Part shown: piece by piece, positions 17,055 to 25,153 of the stretch
Position numbering within the stretch: position 1 is the stretch's first letter
Layout: each line of letters starts with the position of its first letter
Source of the DNA: Halobacteriales archaeon YIM A00013
Lineage (GTDB): Archaea; Halobacteriota; Halobacteria; Halobacteriales; Haloarculaceae
DNA: 64,000 nucleotides
Direction: 5' to 3'
Assembly (NCBI GenBank): GCA_025041195.1
Contig: JAKCFM010000001.1
Coordinates: forward strand, 558,001-622,000
Position numbers and translations under genes: made by a program
The notes under the pieces: generated by a model
The model's database searches: none
What the model was told of the DNA's origin: nothing
Seen by the model: only the letters and a program-made list of their open reading frames with translations

Positions 17055-18302
17055 ATGGAGTACGACACCGTCCGGGAGACGGACCCAGCGGTTGCCGACG
17101 CACTTGCGGGTGAACTCGAACGCCAACAGGAAACCCTGGCGATGATTGCCAGCGAAAACCACGTGAGTCCGGCCGTGCTCGAAGCACAGGGCAGCGTGCT
17201 CACAAACAAGTACGCAGAGGGTTATCCCGACGCGCGCTACTACGGTGGCTGTGAGTACGTTGATGATGTCGAACAGCTCGCAATTGACCGGGCAAAGGAG
17301 CTCTGGGGCGCTGAGTACGTCAACGTGCAGCCCCACAGCGGCTCGCAGGCCAACATGGGCGTCTACCTCGCGATGCTTGAGCCGGGCGATAAGATCCTCT
17401 CGCTCGATCTGACACACGGTGGCCATCTGAGCCATGGTCATCCGAAGAATTTCGCGGGACAGCTCTACACCGTGGAGCAGTACGAGGTCAACCCCGAGAC
17501 CGGTCGCATCGACTACGACGCACTGGCCGAACACGCTAGTGCGTTCGAACCGGACGTGATCGTCTCAGGCTACTCCGCGTATCCCCGGACGGTGGATTTC
17601 GAGCGGATTCAGGCGATCGCGAACGATGTCGGCTCGTATCATCTGGCAGATATTGCACACATTACTGGCCTCGTTGCCACGGGTGATCATCCATCGCCGG
17701 TTGGAATCGCTGATTTCGTCACCGGCTCGACGCACAAGACGATCCGTGCTGGCCGAGGCGGCATCATCATGTCGTCGGAAGAACACGGGGATGCGATCGA
17801 CAGCGCAGTCATCCCTGGGATGCAGGGCGGTCCGCTCATGCACAACATCGCGGGCAAGGCGGTCGGCTTCGGTGAGGCTCTCACGCCAGCATTCGAGGAG
17901 TACGCCGCGCAGGTCGTCGACAACGCAAACGCGCTTGCCGACCGCCTCCAGGAACATGGCCTCCATCTGGTGTCGGGTGGCACTGACACCCATCTCGTGC
18001 TTGTCGATCTTCGTGAATCACACCCCGACACGACCGGCAAAGACGTCGAAAAAGCGCTTGAGGAGGTGGGGATCGTGCTGAACGCAAACACCGTCCCCGG
18101 AGAAACGCGATCACCGTTCGTTGCCAGTGGTATTCGCGCCGGAACGCCCGCGCTCACCACCCGCGGATTCGAGGAACCAGCAATCGAGACGGTCGCGGAC
18201 TGTATCGCCAAGATCATCGATGCACCTGACGATGCTGCGGTGCACGCCGAGGTGGCCGACACGGTCGAAACGCTCTGTGCCGAACACCCACTCTACGAGT
18301 GA
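17055..18302 (+). CDS. glyA: serine hydroxymethyltransferase
   Basis: 415 residues from the ATG at 17055, supported by the TATA-like box. It interconverts serine and glycine while loading one-carbon units on a folate. Motifs: SENHVSPAVL near residue 34, YAEGYPDARYYGGC, HSGSQANMGVY, and the PLP-lysine in STHKTIRAGRGG near residue 228. Length is normal. It is followed 101 bases later by folD, so the two cytosolic enzymes form a folate one-carbon module, although each may have its own promoter. Confidence 0.97.
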   Translation: MEYDTVRETDPAVADALAGELERQQETLAMIASENHVSPAVLEAQGSVLTNKYAEGYPDARYYGGCEYVDDVEQLAIDRAKELWGAEYVNVQPHSGSQANMGVYLAMLEPGDKILSLDLTHGGHLSHGHPKNFAGQLYTVEQYEVNPETGRIDYDALAEHASAFEPDVIVSGYSAYPRTVDFERIQAIANDVGSYHLADIAHITGLVATGDHPSPVGIADFVTGSTHKTIRAGRGGIIMSSEEHGDAIDSAVIPGMQGGPLMHNIAGKAVGFGEALTPAFEEYAAQVVDNANALADRLQEHGLHLVSGGTDTHLVLVDLRESHPDTTGKDVEKALEEVGIVLNANTVPGETRSPFVASGIRAGTPALTTRGFEEPAIETVADCIAKIIDAPDDAAVHAEVADTVETLCAEHPLYE

Positions 18303-18403
18303 GTGCGGTGGTTATCCACGATTGTGCATAATTTAGTCCGAATTTCCCTCGGAATACGCATCCATTCGGGACATTGAAGTGTGATCGCGGTGGCGTCTCA
18401 ACT

Positions 18404-19297
18404 ATGACGCGAGTTCTCGATGGCAACGCAGTCGCCGCCACAATTCGTGATGGGCTCTCTACGAGCATCGAAACGCTTGGTGAGCAGGGTGTGACACCGG
18501 GGTTGGCGACGGTGTTGATGAGCGACGATCCGTCCAGCGAGACGTACGTTTCGATGAAACAGCGCGACTGTGAGGAGGTTGGCATCAACGGCATCCACGT
18601 CGAGATTGATGTGGATGTTCCTGCCGAGGAGCTGTTGTCGACGATTGCTGAGCTGAACACCGACCCGGCAGTGAACGGCATTCTCGTCCAGCTACCGCTG
18701 CCCGACCACGTTGACAAGCGTGCGGTGTTGCAGGCGATCGATCCGATGAAAGACGTTGATGGATTCCATCCCGAGAACGTTGGACTGCTCGTCGCCGGCG
18801 AGCCTCGCTATAAGCCGTGTACGCCCCACGGCGTGCAAAAGCTGCTCGACGCTGCCGATGTCGATCCTGATGGCGCCGACGCTGTCATCGTTGGACGATC
18901 GGATATCGTTGGCAAGCCCCTGGCGAATCTGTTGTTCCAGAAACAACAGGGTGGAAACGCGACCGTCACGGTCTGTCACTCGCATACGGACGATCTGGCT
19001 ACAAAAACGAGTGCGGCAGACATTGTTGTCGCCGCCGCCGGCGTGCCGAATCTGATCGACGAGACGATGCTCGCAGAGGGTGCGACGGTGATCGATGTTG
19101 GCGTCAACGCCGTTGATGCCGACACAGAAAAGGGCTATCGCCTCACTGGCGACGTTGATTTCGAGCGTGCAAAAACGGTTGCGGACGTGATCACGCCGGT
19201 TCCCGGCGGCGTCGGGCCGATGACGCGCGCGATGTTGCTCTACAACACGGTGAAAGCGGCCGGGCTCCAGCACGACATTTCAGTCGATCTCCCCTGA
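18404..19297 (+). CDS. folD: methylenetetrahydrofolate dehydrogenase/cyclohydrolase
   Basis: 297 residues from the ATG at 18404 (an upstream in-frame ATG would add ten poorly conserved residues). It oxidises methylene-tetrahydrofolate to methenyl and hydrolyses it to formyl-tetrahydrofolate. Catalytic Tyr and Lys are in TYVSMKQRD near residue 49, ILVQLPLPDH near 92 and PCTPHGV near 139, and the NADP Rossmann motif is VIVGRSDIVGKPLANLL. The GGVGPMTRAML ending is canonical. The product feeds purine synthesis and pairs with glyA upstream. Confidence 0.97.
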   Translation: MTRVLDGNAVAATIRDGLSTSIETLGEQGVTPGLATVLMSDDPSSETYVSMKQRDCEEVGINGIHVEIDVDVPAEELLSTIAELNTDPAVNGILVQLPLPDHVDKRAVLQAIDPMKDVDGFHPENVGLLVAGEPRYKPCTPHGVQKLLDAADVDPDGADAVIVGRSDIVGKPLANLLFQKQQGGNATVTVCHSHTDDLATKTSAADIVVAAAGVPNLIDETMLAEGATVIDVGVNAVDADTEKGYRLTGDVDFERAKTVADVITPVPGGVGPMTRAMLLYNTVKAAGLQHDISVDLP

Positions 19298-19298
19298 G

Positions 19299-19826
19299 AT
19301 GGACGCTCCACTGACGCGTTCTGCCATTGATAATCGATACGGCGAGGTGCCAGAAAATCACACCGAACGGACGCTCAATTCGGACACGTACGAGACGCTT
19401 CAGAACCGAATCGATAGGCCGTGGGGTGTGGGTGGCCTCGTCTGGACGCCTGCTGCAGTGGTGTTGATCCACGAGGACGACCAGTGGAAAGCTCCTGGCG
19501 GGCGCCTTGAACGCGGCGAAACCCCAGAGGAGGGGGCCCACCGAGAGATCCGCGAGGAAACCGGACTCTCCGTTCGAATCGACGGCCTGGCGGCAATCGA
19601 TCGACTGCGTCACACGAACGAGGCGACGAATGAGTCGTTCGATTTTTACTTTCTCATGTTCGACTGCACCCCAGCATCCGATTCACTCTCGACGTCGCCG
19701 GGGCTTGCCGACGAGGAGATCGAAGCGGTCGAGTTCCACGAAACACTCCCGGCCGAAACGTATCGCCGTGAGCTGCTATTCTCGTTGCTCTCGGATCGGT
19801 GGGACGCCAGCAGCGATTCGTCCTAG
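19299..19826 (+). CDS. Nudix hydrolase
   Basis: 175 residues, starting 1 base after the folD stop, so likely translationally linked. The Nudix box is complete: Gly-Gly-Arg at about residue 67, then ERGETPEEGAHREIREETGL with the REUxEE core that binds Mg. An N-terminal extension of about 45 residues precedes the fold. It cleaves a nucleoside diphosphate linked to another moiety; the substrate cannot be told from the box alone. A house-cleaning role alongside folate enzymes is only a guess. Confidence 0.9.
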   Translation: MDAPLTRSAIDNRYGEVPENHTERTLNSDTYETLQNRIDRPWGVGGLVWTPAAVVLIHEDDQWKAPGGRLERGETPEEGAHREIREETGLSVRIDGLAAIDRLRHTNEATNESFDFYFLMFDCTPASDSLSTSPGLADEEIEAVEFHETLPAETYRRELLFSLLSDRWDASSDSS

Positions 19827-19831
19827 GGGTA

Positions 19832-19843
19832 AGAAGGCTTACA
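19832..19843 (+). promoter_or_regulatory. promoter-like AGAAGGCTTACA element
   Basis: This 12-base element lies 32 bases before the membrane-protein start at 19864. An identical 12-mer lies 37 bases before the TatC gene (55756-55767). The position suits a BRE plus TATA-like box. One repeated 12-mer is expected by chance in a window this long, so shared regulation is not implied. Confidence 0.35.
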
Positions 19844-19863
19844 GGAGTTGACCAACGAGTAGC

Positions 19864-20964
19864 ATGTTAATGAATCTATCAGCTGAGAAGGATTCGTTCG
19901 GTTGGGTTCGATTGCGTCCACTCGGACTTGTTGGCGTGATCCTGGCTCTCTCGGCGGTGGGAAGGGTCGTTTTTGGCGTTGCGATATGGGGGATCTGGAC
20001 TCCCATCGCCGGCGTTAGCCAATCAACGATCGCTGCCCTCGCCCTCTCTGCTTGTGGGCTGATGGTGCTCTCGGTCGGGGCGATCTGTGCGCGACAGCAC
20101 TTGCCAGCGAGGGGCTCGCCCGAGGGCTGGCTGACGATCGTTGGCGTGGGGACGCTTTGTTGGGTGGTGGTCGTCTTCGGAGTTGGGGTGGCTGCGCTCC
20201 AATCGCTGCTGGCGGGTGACGTGCCTGCAACGTTGCTCCGTGTAATGCTCGTTTTCGTGTTTCCGGCTGTCATCGTGGCCTGGCAGCGTGGGTTCTCCCT
20301 CGGAACAGGAGTGTCACCCCTCGCCGAGAGGACCATCGCTGTCAGCATCGGTGGGGTTGCTCTCTGTGCTGGGCTGCTGTCAGTTATTGCCATACAGTTT
20401 ACAATGGGGGCGGAGATGACGATGATGGCCAGCATACCAGGCCGTACTCCGCTCTGGTACTGGTTGGGGGTCGAAGCCATCGTTGGACCGCTGTTCGTTG
20501 GCGTCGGTATGGCGGTGCTGTTCTGTGGTGCGCTCGAACAGCTGCTCAGTCGTGCGTACGGTCGAACGACTGCCATCGCCGGGATCACTGCGCTGGTGCC
20601 TGCCACAACGTTTGGCTCCATGCTACCGGGCGGATCGATCCTCGAAATTGCCTGTGCGGTCATCGTCTGCGTGCTGGCCATGGCACTTGAGCGTCGTGCC
20701 CAATTGGATAGTGAGCCTGCCCAGACTGTCTGGGCACTCGTAAGTGGGGCCGTCGTGTTGCTGGCCACGGTCGGCTTGCTCTTGCTCGATGTTGGTGTTC
20801 GGGCCGGTTCACTGCTCGGGCTGATTTCAGCTGTGGCGCTGGCCGTCGTTGCTGGTAGTGGAGCGATCGGCATCGACCGAACGGGGTCGGTCTGGGTCGG
20901 GGCTGTTCCGTTCTCTGTCTATCTCATCGTTACCGCGCTCGGTGTTCGCGTGCTGGGATGGTAG
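19864..20964 (+). CDS. multi-pass membrane protein of unknown function
   Basis: 366 residues with about ten hydrophobic helices and short loops. In the middle, GVEAIVGPLFVGVGMAVLFCGALEQ (in two adjoining stretches) recalls the Glu-containing helices of CPBP-type intramembrane proteases, but the diagnostic EExxxR motif is not convincing, so I leave it unassigned. A second in-frame ATG lies two codons after the first. It is preceded by a promoter-like element and stands alone. A small antisense frame overlaps its 3' end. Confidence 0.7.
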   Translation: MLMNLSAEKDSFGWVRLRPLGLVGVILALSAVGRVVFGVAIWGIWTPIAGVSQSTIAALALSACGLMVLSVGAICARQHLPARGSPEGWLTIVGVGTLCWVVVVFGVGVAALQSLLAGDVPATLLRVMLVFVFPAVIVAWQRGFSLGTGVSPLAERTIAVSIGGVALCAGLLSVIAIQFTMGAEMTMMASIPGRTPLWYWLGVEAIVGPLFVGVGMAVLFCGALEQLLSRAYGRTTAIAGITALVPATTFGSMLPGGSILEIACAVIVCVLAMALERRAQLDSEPAQTVWALVSGAVVLLATVGLLLLDVGVRAGSLLGLISAVALAVVAGSGAIGIDRTGSVWVGAVPFSVYLIVTALGVRVLGW

Positions 20965-21162
20965 GCGAAGATCTCGGAAGGCCCAGATTCCGACACAGAG
21001 CGCTCCCAACGGGATGAACCAGTAGCCCCCAATGAAAATGGCTATGAACGCCAGTTCCGAGAGTTTGCTCCGCGCTGGATTGGTGATCACCACTGAAACC
21101 ACAGCACAGAAACAGAACAGAATCCGCAACAGACGCAGCCGCCGTGCCGTAAAAAACGCCAT
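20827..21162 (-). CDS. possible small membrane protein
   Basis: From the ATG at 21162 there are about 111 residues: a basic N-terminus (ARRLRLLR), two hydrophobic helices (residues about 9-27 and 38-60) and an Asp/Arg/Ser-rich tail. The hydrophobic half lies in otherwise empty sequence (20965-21162), but the tail runs antisense through the end of the preceding gene, where any open frame is suspect. It may be a genuine small membrane protein, perhaps with an overlong apparent tail. Confidence 0.4.
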   Translation of the reverse strand: MAFFTARRLRLLRILFCFCAVVSVVITNPARSKLSELAFIAIFIGGYWFIPLGALCVGIWAFRDLRLPSQHANTERGNDEIDRERNSPDPDRPRSVDADRSTTSNDGQRHS

Positions 21163-21204
21163 ATATCTCGTTACCCCGTCCACAACCAAATAGCTACAGT
21201 CGGC

Positions 21205-21912
21205 TCACACCAGTTCGTCCAGTCGTTCGCGTGCGGTCGCAAGCCCATCAGATTCTTCTCTGACGTACGCACCAACCGACTGCACTGCATCAATCAGGGT
21301 CGCACCAACCACTGGCTCGACCGCCCCGTCGAGTGCTTCGATTCGGCTCCGGTGATCGTCGATTCGGGTGAGCAATCGTCCGATAGCCGGATCGGAACTA
21401 TCAGCAAGGGCGGTTCGAATCGCGGAGCGATACGCATCGACCGACGCAGCGTCGGCCAATCCTCGGGGCTGATGCATCGACGCGGGAACGTCGTCCGGAT
21501 CGGGGCGCTCACCGGTATCAACGCCGTTGAGCAACGCATAGCAGTAGCGACGCTCCGGCTCATCGAGAGTTGTCCGAAGCGTGGCTTCCCTGGCCACATA
21601 CTGGAGCTCGGTCGCCCCCAGATACGTCGTCGACAGCCGTTCGAGCGAGCCCGCGTTGATAAAGCCAGCGGTGGTCCGATACGATCGACAGGCTGTCGCC
21701 GCGATTGAGAGCCCGGCCGAAAGATCTTCCTCCTCGATGGCCTGGCGCGCTGGTGTGAGATCGAGTGTGGCCTGCCCCGCAGTGTGCTCCGTTCGTTCGT
21801 CGAGTCCACGACTGCGAACGCTCCCACAGGACGGGCAAGCGATCGATCCGGACTCGTAGTATGACCACTCGGTTCCGCAGTCGCGACACTCACGGTGGCC
21901 CCGGATTTTCAT
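21205..21912 (-). CDS. haloarchaeal zinc-ribbon protein
   Basis: 235 residues from the ATG at 21912. Two Cys pairs, CRDCGTEW (residues 8-13) and CPSCGS (about 24-29), form an N-terminal zinc ribbon with WSYYESGSI between them. The rest is a helical domain with repeated Leu and Ala, including an EATLRTTLDEPERRYCYALLNGV region split over two helices. I recognise it as a haloarchaea-wide conserved protein without known function. It is divergent from the gene at 21994, with 81 bases between them. Confidence 0.75.
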   Translation of the reverse strand: MKIRGHRECRDCGTEWSYYESGSIACPSCGSVRSRGLDERTEHTAGQATLDLTPARQAIEEEDLSAGLSIAATACRSYRTTAGFINAGSLERLSTTYLGATELQYVAREATLRTTLDEPERRYCYALLNGVDTGERPDPDDVPASMHQPRGLADAASVDAYRSAIRTALADSSDPAIGRLLTRIDDHRSRIEALDGAVEPVVGATLIDAVQSVGAYVREESDGLATARERLDELV

Positions 21913-21993
21913 GGTTGCTATTGCCCGCGCGGACAAAAAAGACGGTCGGCTCGTCCCCAACGATTTTGCTCGTCCACCACGAGAAACCAATTG

Positions 21994-22501
21994 ATGACAG
22001 TACCACCCCTGTTGTCGCCGACGGAGGATAGAGGAAGCCACGAGCGCGTGGCTGATCGAGAAATTCTGCGATAATCCACCAACCGTCGAACGGACGGAGG
22101 CGGGCGTCACCGTTGCGCTTGACGATCGCACCGCACAGCTCACACCCAGCGTGGCACGCACGTTGTACACCGCACTCGAACGGACGCTCTACCAGGAGGG
22201 CTCGTTCGTTCACACCGCGTTCGAACACCGACCCGACGGCTCGTATGTCGTCGAACGAAAGCGGGCCACCTCCAGTGGCCACCGGAAAGTGTTCGACTCG
22301 TTCGAGGCGCTCCAGCAGCTGTACGATGCGCAGGCGACGACGTTCACGGCAAGCGATCTCGACCGACCTGGTCTCACCAGCGGACGAACGCATCTGCTCG
22401 TTCGACATTTCGCAGAGCATCCGGCGTTTGACTGTACACTCTGCAGTCAACAGCCACTCACCGTGGAGAAACGAACGGAGGTGTGCACAGCAAACGACTG
22501 A
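21994..22501 (+). CDS. conserved haloarchaeal protein with an apparent +1 frameshift near its start
   Basis: The coding frame clearly runs from about 22001 to TGA at 22499-22501, with coherent sequence such as WLIEKFCDNPPTVER, ALERTLYQEGSF, HRPDGSYVVERKR and LLVRHFAEHPAFDC. Before 22151 (a GTG) this frame has no ATG, GTG or TTG. An ATG at 21994 opens the adjacent frame and both frames are open together from 21998 to about 22069, so a single-base frame change there would give a normal N-terminus. The cause could be sequence error, a true mutation, or a non-standard start. Function is unknown. Confidence 0.6.
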
Positions 22502-22719
22502 TCGGGTGCTATGGGCGCGTCCGGAACCCCACAGACTGGGCGTTCATGCTGGGCCCCGGAATCGAACAGCTTCGACCGGGACAAACAGGAGACGCAGTTG
22601 GTAGCGTAGCGGTGTGGGTATCATCTGTTCGACACCAGACGCTCCCAGCAGCACCGATTGGATCCAAAACACACCAGTGAGACCACAAGTTTTTGGCGAA
22701 TGCGGATCCTACACCGGGC

Positions 22720-22866
22720 ATGCGATCCGAAGCGGAGATTCGTGAGCAATACGAGTATCTCAAAGACGAACTCGACGACGAGGATATGCGACACGAAGGT
22801 GTTCGGCAAATGTTTACCTACTACCGTCGAGCACTGGGATGGGTACTCGAAGAAGAGCACATGTAG
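22720..22866 (+). CDS. 48-residue conserved-looking micro-protein
   Basis: The ATG at 22720 opens 48 codons ending TAG at 22866. The protein is highly charged and helical: EIREQYEYLKDELDD, then DMRHEG and MFTYYRRALGWVLEEEH. The balance of Glu, Asp, Tyr and Trp and the choice of G/C at third positions are those of a real haloarchaeal gene, and I believe similar small proteins occur in other haloarchaea. The 218 bases before it (22502-22719) contain nothing I can support. Confidence 0.65.
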   Translation: MRSEAEIREQYEYLKDELDDEDMRHEGVRQMFTYYRRALGWVLEEEHM

Positions 22867-22914
22867 GCGCCACACGTGCCGTCCTGGCACGCTCATGATC
22901 GCTAACCCGGTACA

Positions 22915-22920
22915 TTTATA
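22915..22920 (+). promoter_or_regulatory. TATA-like box before a candidate RNA
   Basis: TTTATA lies about 25-28 bases before the first strong hairpin of the region 22934-23040, the right spacing for a transcript starting near 22941-22946. Confidence 0.4.
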
Positions 22921-22933
22921 CCAATAAAGCCAC

Positions 22934-23040
22934 TTGGTTAGATTGACGCTTCGCTTGGAGGGCCGAAGCGTCAGCGGGGACCAATTCAGGGCGGCATGCC
23001 TTGCCGGGCGTTTTCATCCCGGCCGGGCTGCTTTCCTTTC
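22934..23040 (+). ncRNA. candidate structured small RNA, two hairpins
   Basis: Non-coding, G/C-rich and strongly foldable. Hairpin 1: TTGGT (22934-22938) with ACCAA (22980-22984), an internal loop, then GACGCTTCG (22945-22953) with CGAAGCGTC (22964-22972). Hairpin 2: GCGGC (22991-22995) with GCTGC (23027-23031), an internal loop, then GCCGGG (23003-23008) with CCCGGC (23018-23023). A T-rich stretch follows (23032-23041). Two stems with internal loops recall H/ACA guide RNAs, but I find no ACA box, so the class is open. The flanking genes converge on it. Confidence 0.5.
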
Positions 23041-23061
23041 TACTTCGAACAATCCAGCGAG

Positions 23062-23277
23062 CTACTGCTCAGTGTTCGTTTCGAGCTGCGTGGCGACTCG
23101 TTCTGAGGCGTCTGCGAGCCGATTGACCGCATTCAGCAGTTGGGTGAGCAGATACAACACGTACAAAAACAAGAGCGATAGCAAGCCTAACAGAACCTGT
23201 CCCATGATCACTGTCACACCTACAATGAGTACTGTGAGGAGTCCAAACAACGGTGGCTTCACAGAATTTCGAGCCAT
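23062..23277 (-). CDS. small two-helix membrane protein
   Basis: 71 residues: a hydrophobic hairpin (two adjacent membrane helices, about residues 10-48) followed by an amphipathic tail, AVNRLADASERVATQLE, that looks like a short coiled coil. No family assignment. It is convergent with the micro-protein and candidate RNA upstream. Composition and length are typical of small haloarchaeal membrane proteins. Confidence 0.6.
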   Translation of the reverse strand: MARNSVKPPLFGLLTVLIVGVTVIMGQVLLGLLSLLFLYVLYLLTQLLNAVNRLADASERVATQLETNTEQ

Positions 23278-23363
23278 AGCAGTGACTCGATAGGCGATCA
23301 GTTATTCTTACTGTTTTTCTGGATCATTCGAACTGCTGCGAATCGTTTGGGCCACGGCAACCG

Positions 23364-23369
23364 TTTATC
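23364..23369 (+). promoter_or_regulatory. TATA-like box of the BNR-repeat gene
   Basis: TTTATC lies 25-30 bases before the ATG at 23394, consistent with a leaderless transcript. Confidence 0.45.
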
Positions 23370-23393
23370 TTCCCACGCCACAACAGTGAACGT

Positions 23394-24341
23394 ATGCTCC
23401 TGATCGGCAGCGACGACGGGGTGTACACCCAGCTCGATGGGCACACCGAACAGACGCTAGATGCCGGTCGCGTCCACCGCCTTCGAACGTTTGATGGGGT
23501 AGCGGGCGCGTTCGCGGCCACCCAAAGTGGACTGTATCACACGGGAGATGGAACGGAGTGGCGAGAGCTCTGTGTCCCCCACGAACGAACGTTCGCTGTA
23601 GCAGTGGATCCGGACGCAAATGAACTGCTTGTGGGAACGAGTCCCGCACACATCTTTCGAACATCACTCTCGACGATCGACCCACCGTCACCGCCCACGT
23701 GGACTGAACTCGAAGGATTCCAACAGCTCCCCTCTCGCGATGACTGGTGTCTCCCGCGTCACGAGAATCGTTCCCACGTCAGGGAAATCCTCGCCGATCC
23801 CGCCGGAGAAAACTGGCTCGTTGCTGGCGTCGAAGTCGGCGGCATCCACTGTAGCACGGATGGTGGACGCTCGTGGGTCGAGCGATCGAACGGTGTGGAT
23901 CCCGACATCCACGAACTGACGGTTGCCGGGCCGGCCGAATACGTTGCTGCAACCGGTCACGGGCTCTACCGAACGCGTGATGCCGGACAAACGTGGAAGC
24001 GCCTCGATCAGAACGTCCGCCAGTCGTATTTCAGAAGCGTCTGTTCGATCGGCGACAACGTCTATGCCGCCGGCGCACTCTCGAACTCCTCGAACTGGGA
24101 CGATCCAGACGCCGACCCTGGACTGTTCGTTGCCACCAACGCCGGCTCACTCGATCCGCTCAGCATTCCCGCGGAAGACGAAATGGTGACGGGAATGACT
24201 GCCATTGGCGGTGAGCTGTACGTCGCAACCCACCACGGCCGAGTGTTCGCACACCAGGGCTCCTGGAACGACGTTGGCGAGTTTCCCGTTCGCGGCCCAC
24301 TGACCGGCCGTTACACGCCCGTTACCGCGCTTGAGGGCTGA
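23394..24341 (+). CDS. BNR/sialidase-type beta-propeller protein
   Basis: 315 residues with repeated propeller units. The Asp-box motifs STDGGRSW (near residue 162) and TRDAGQTW (near 203) are of the BNR/sialidase kind, and weaker blades start GSDDGVY and ATQSGLYHT. There is no signal peptide or membrane helix, so it is probably cytosolic. Related proteins (YCF48/photosystem assembly or sialidase-like folds) bind partners rather than act as enzymes. No substrate can be proposed. It is convergent with the amphi-Trp gene, 5 bases apart. Confidence 0.75.
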   Translation: MLLIGSDDGVYTQLDGHTEQTLDAGRVHRLRTFDGVAGAFAATQSGLYHTGDGTEWRELCVPHERTFAVAVDPDANELLVGTSPAHIFRTSLSTIDPPSPPTWTELEGFQQLPSRDDWCLPRHENRSHVREILADPAGENWLVAGVEVGGIHCSTDGGRSWVERSNGVDPDIHELTVAGPAEYVAATGHGLYRTRDAGQTWKRLDQNVRQSYFRSVCSIGDNVYAAGALSNSSNWDDPDADPGLFVATNAGSLDPLSIPAEDEMVTGMTAIGGELYVATHHGRVFAHQGSWNDVGEFPVRGPLTGRYTPVTALEG

Positions 24342-24346
24342 ACCGA

Positions 24347-24613
24347 TCACTCGACCTGAAACGCGCCACCGGTCTCTCCATCCGACCACTCGATCTCAAA
24401 CTCGACGCTCATCTCGACCTCGTCACCCTCCGTCTCGCGCTCGACTTTTACCTCAAATTCTGCTGTCTCGGGCACTGTCAGCGTGATCTCTTCCGATCCG
24501 TCAGTAAGCGTGAACGACTCATCAGCCGCTAACTTGTCAACGACAGATTGTAGGTGATCTGCGATTGCTGTGCGGGACTGTTGGCGCTCAACCTCGAACA
24601 ACGTTTCTTCCAT
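24347..24613 (-). CDS. amphi-Trp domain protein
   Basis: 88 residues with an N-terminal helix rich in Ala, Leu and Glu (TAIADHLQSVVDKLA) and a C-terminal beta half ending EFEIEWSDGE, the conserved Trp region of amphi-Trp proteins. These small acidic proteins are common in haloarchaea and have no demonstrated role. About 210 bases follow to the PadR gene; they contain only AT-rich promoter-like sequence. Confidence 0.7.
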   Translation of the reverse strand: MEETLFEVERQQSRTAIADHLQSVVDKLAADESFTLTDGSEEITLTVPETAEFEVKVERETEGDEVEMSVEFEIEWSDGETGGAFQVE

Positions 24614-24822
24614 GCCATGTTATCATTCCACCCGGCAATAAATTAGTCGTCTCGCTAGAACAGACAAAACAAGCGACATGTTTAATACTACCTGTTTTCT
24701 AACACTCGCTATCGTTTTGAGCGTCGAATCGAACGGTTGGGAAACACTCCCACCCGGAAACGGTTGTTAACCGATCGACACGCTTATGGCACCCAATAGG
24801 TAATATCCGTAAGTATACAGTC

Positions 24823-25110
24823 ATGCACGATTTGACCGGTTTTCAACGGGATCTGCTGTATGTCATCGCGGGGAGCGATGAACCACACGGGCTCGCGATC
24901 AAAGAGGAGCTCGAAGAGTATTACGAAAAAGAGATTCACCACGGGCGCTTGTACCCGAATCTCGACACGTTGGTCGAGAAGGGGCTGGTAGAAAAGGGCC
25001 AGCGCGATCGTCGGACGAACTTCTATACGGTTACACGGCGGGGGAACCGTGAGATCGACGCGCGCAACGAGTGGGAAGCGCAGTATATCGACCTCGAAGT
25101 CACGGCATAG
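24823..25110 (+). CDS. PadR-family transcriptional regulator
   Basis: 95 residues forming a PadR winged helix: FQRDLLYVIAGSDEPHGLAI at the start, then IHHGRLYPNLDTLVEKGLVEK, the recognition helix and wing, and a TVTRRGNREI tail. It lacks the C-terminal dimerisation helix of larger PadR proteins, as usual in haloarchaea. It stands alone and is convergent with the RimK fusion gene, so the target is unknown. Confidence 0.88.
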   Translation: MHDLTGFQRDLLYVIAGSDEPHGLAIKEELEEYYEKEIHHGRLYPNLDTLVEKGLVEKGQRDRRTNFYTVTRRGNREIDARNEWEAQYIDLEVTA

Positions 25111-25153
25111 ACCACTCAGGGGGGTCGTTCGAGGACCGACACACCCACAGGGC

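Noticed and set aside
15248-17209. Longer start for the CHAT protein giving 653 residues
   Set aside because: The extra 104 residues are antisense to the start of glyA and its promoter and have low-complexity Ser/Ala composition. The ATG at 16897 is preferred.
19839-20873. A 344-codon minus-strand Ser/Thr/Pro-rich frame
   Set aside because: Antisense of the multi-pass membrane gene at 19864. The helix-rich plus-strand reading is the coherent one.
22934-23040. H/ACA guide RNA or riboswitch for the hairpin region
   Set aside because: Internal-loop stems are suggestive, but the lower stems are short, there is no ACA box at the expected distance, and no downstream coding gene on the same strand is near. 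It is kept only as an unclassified candidate RNA.
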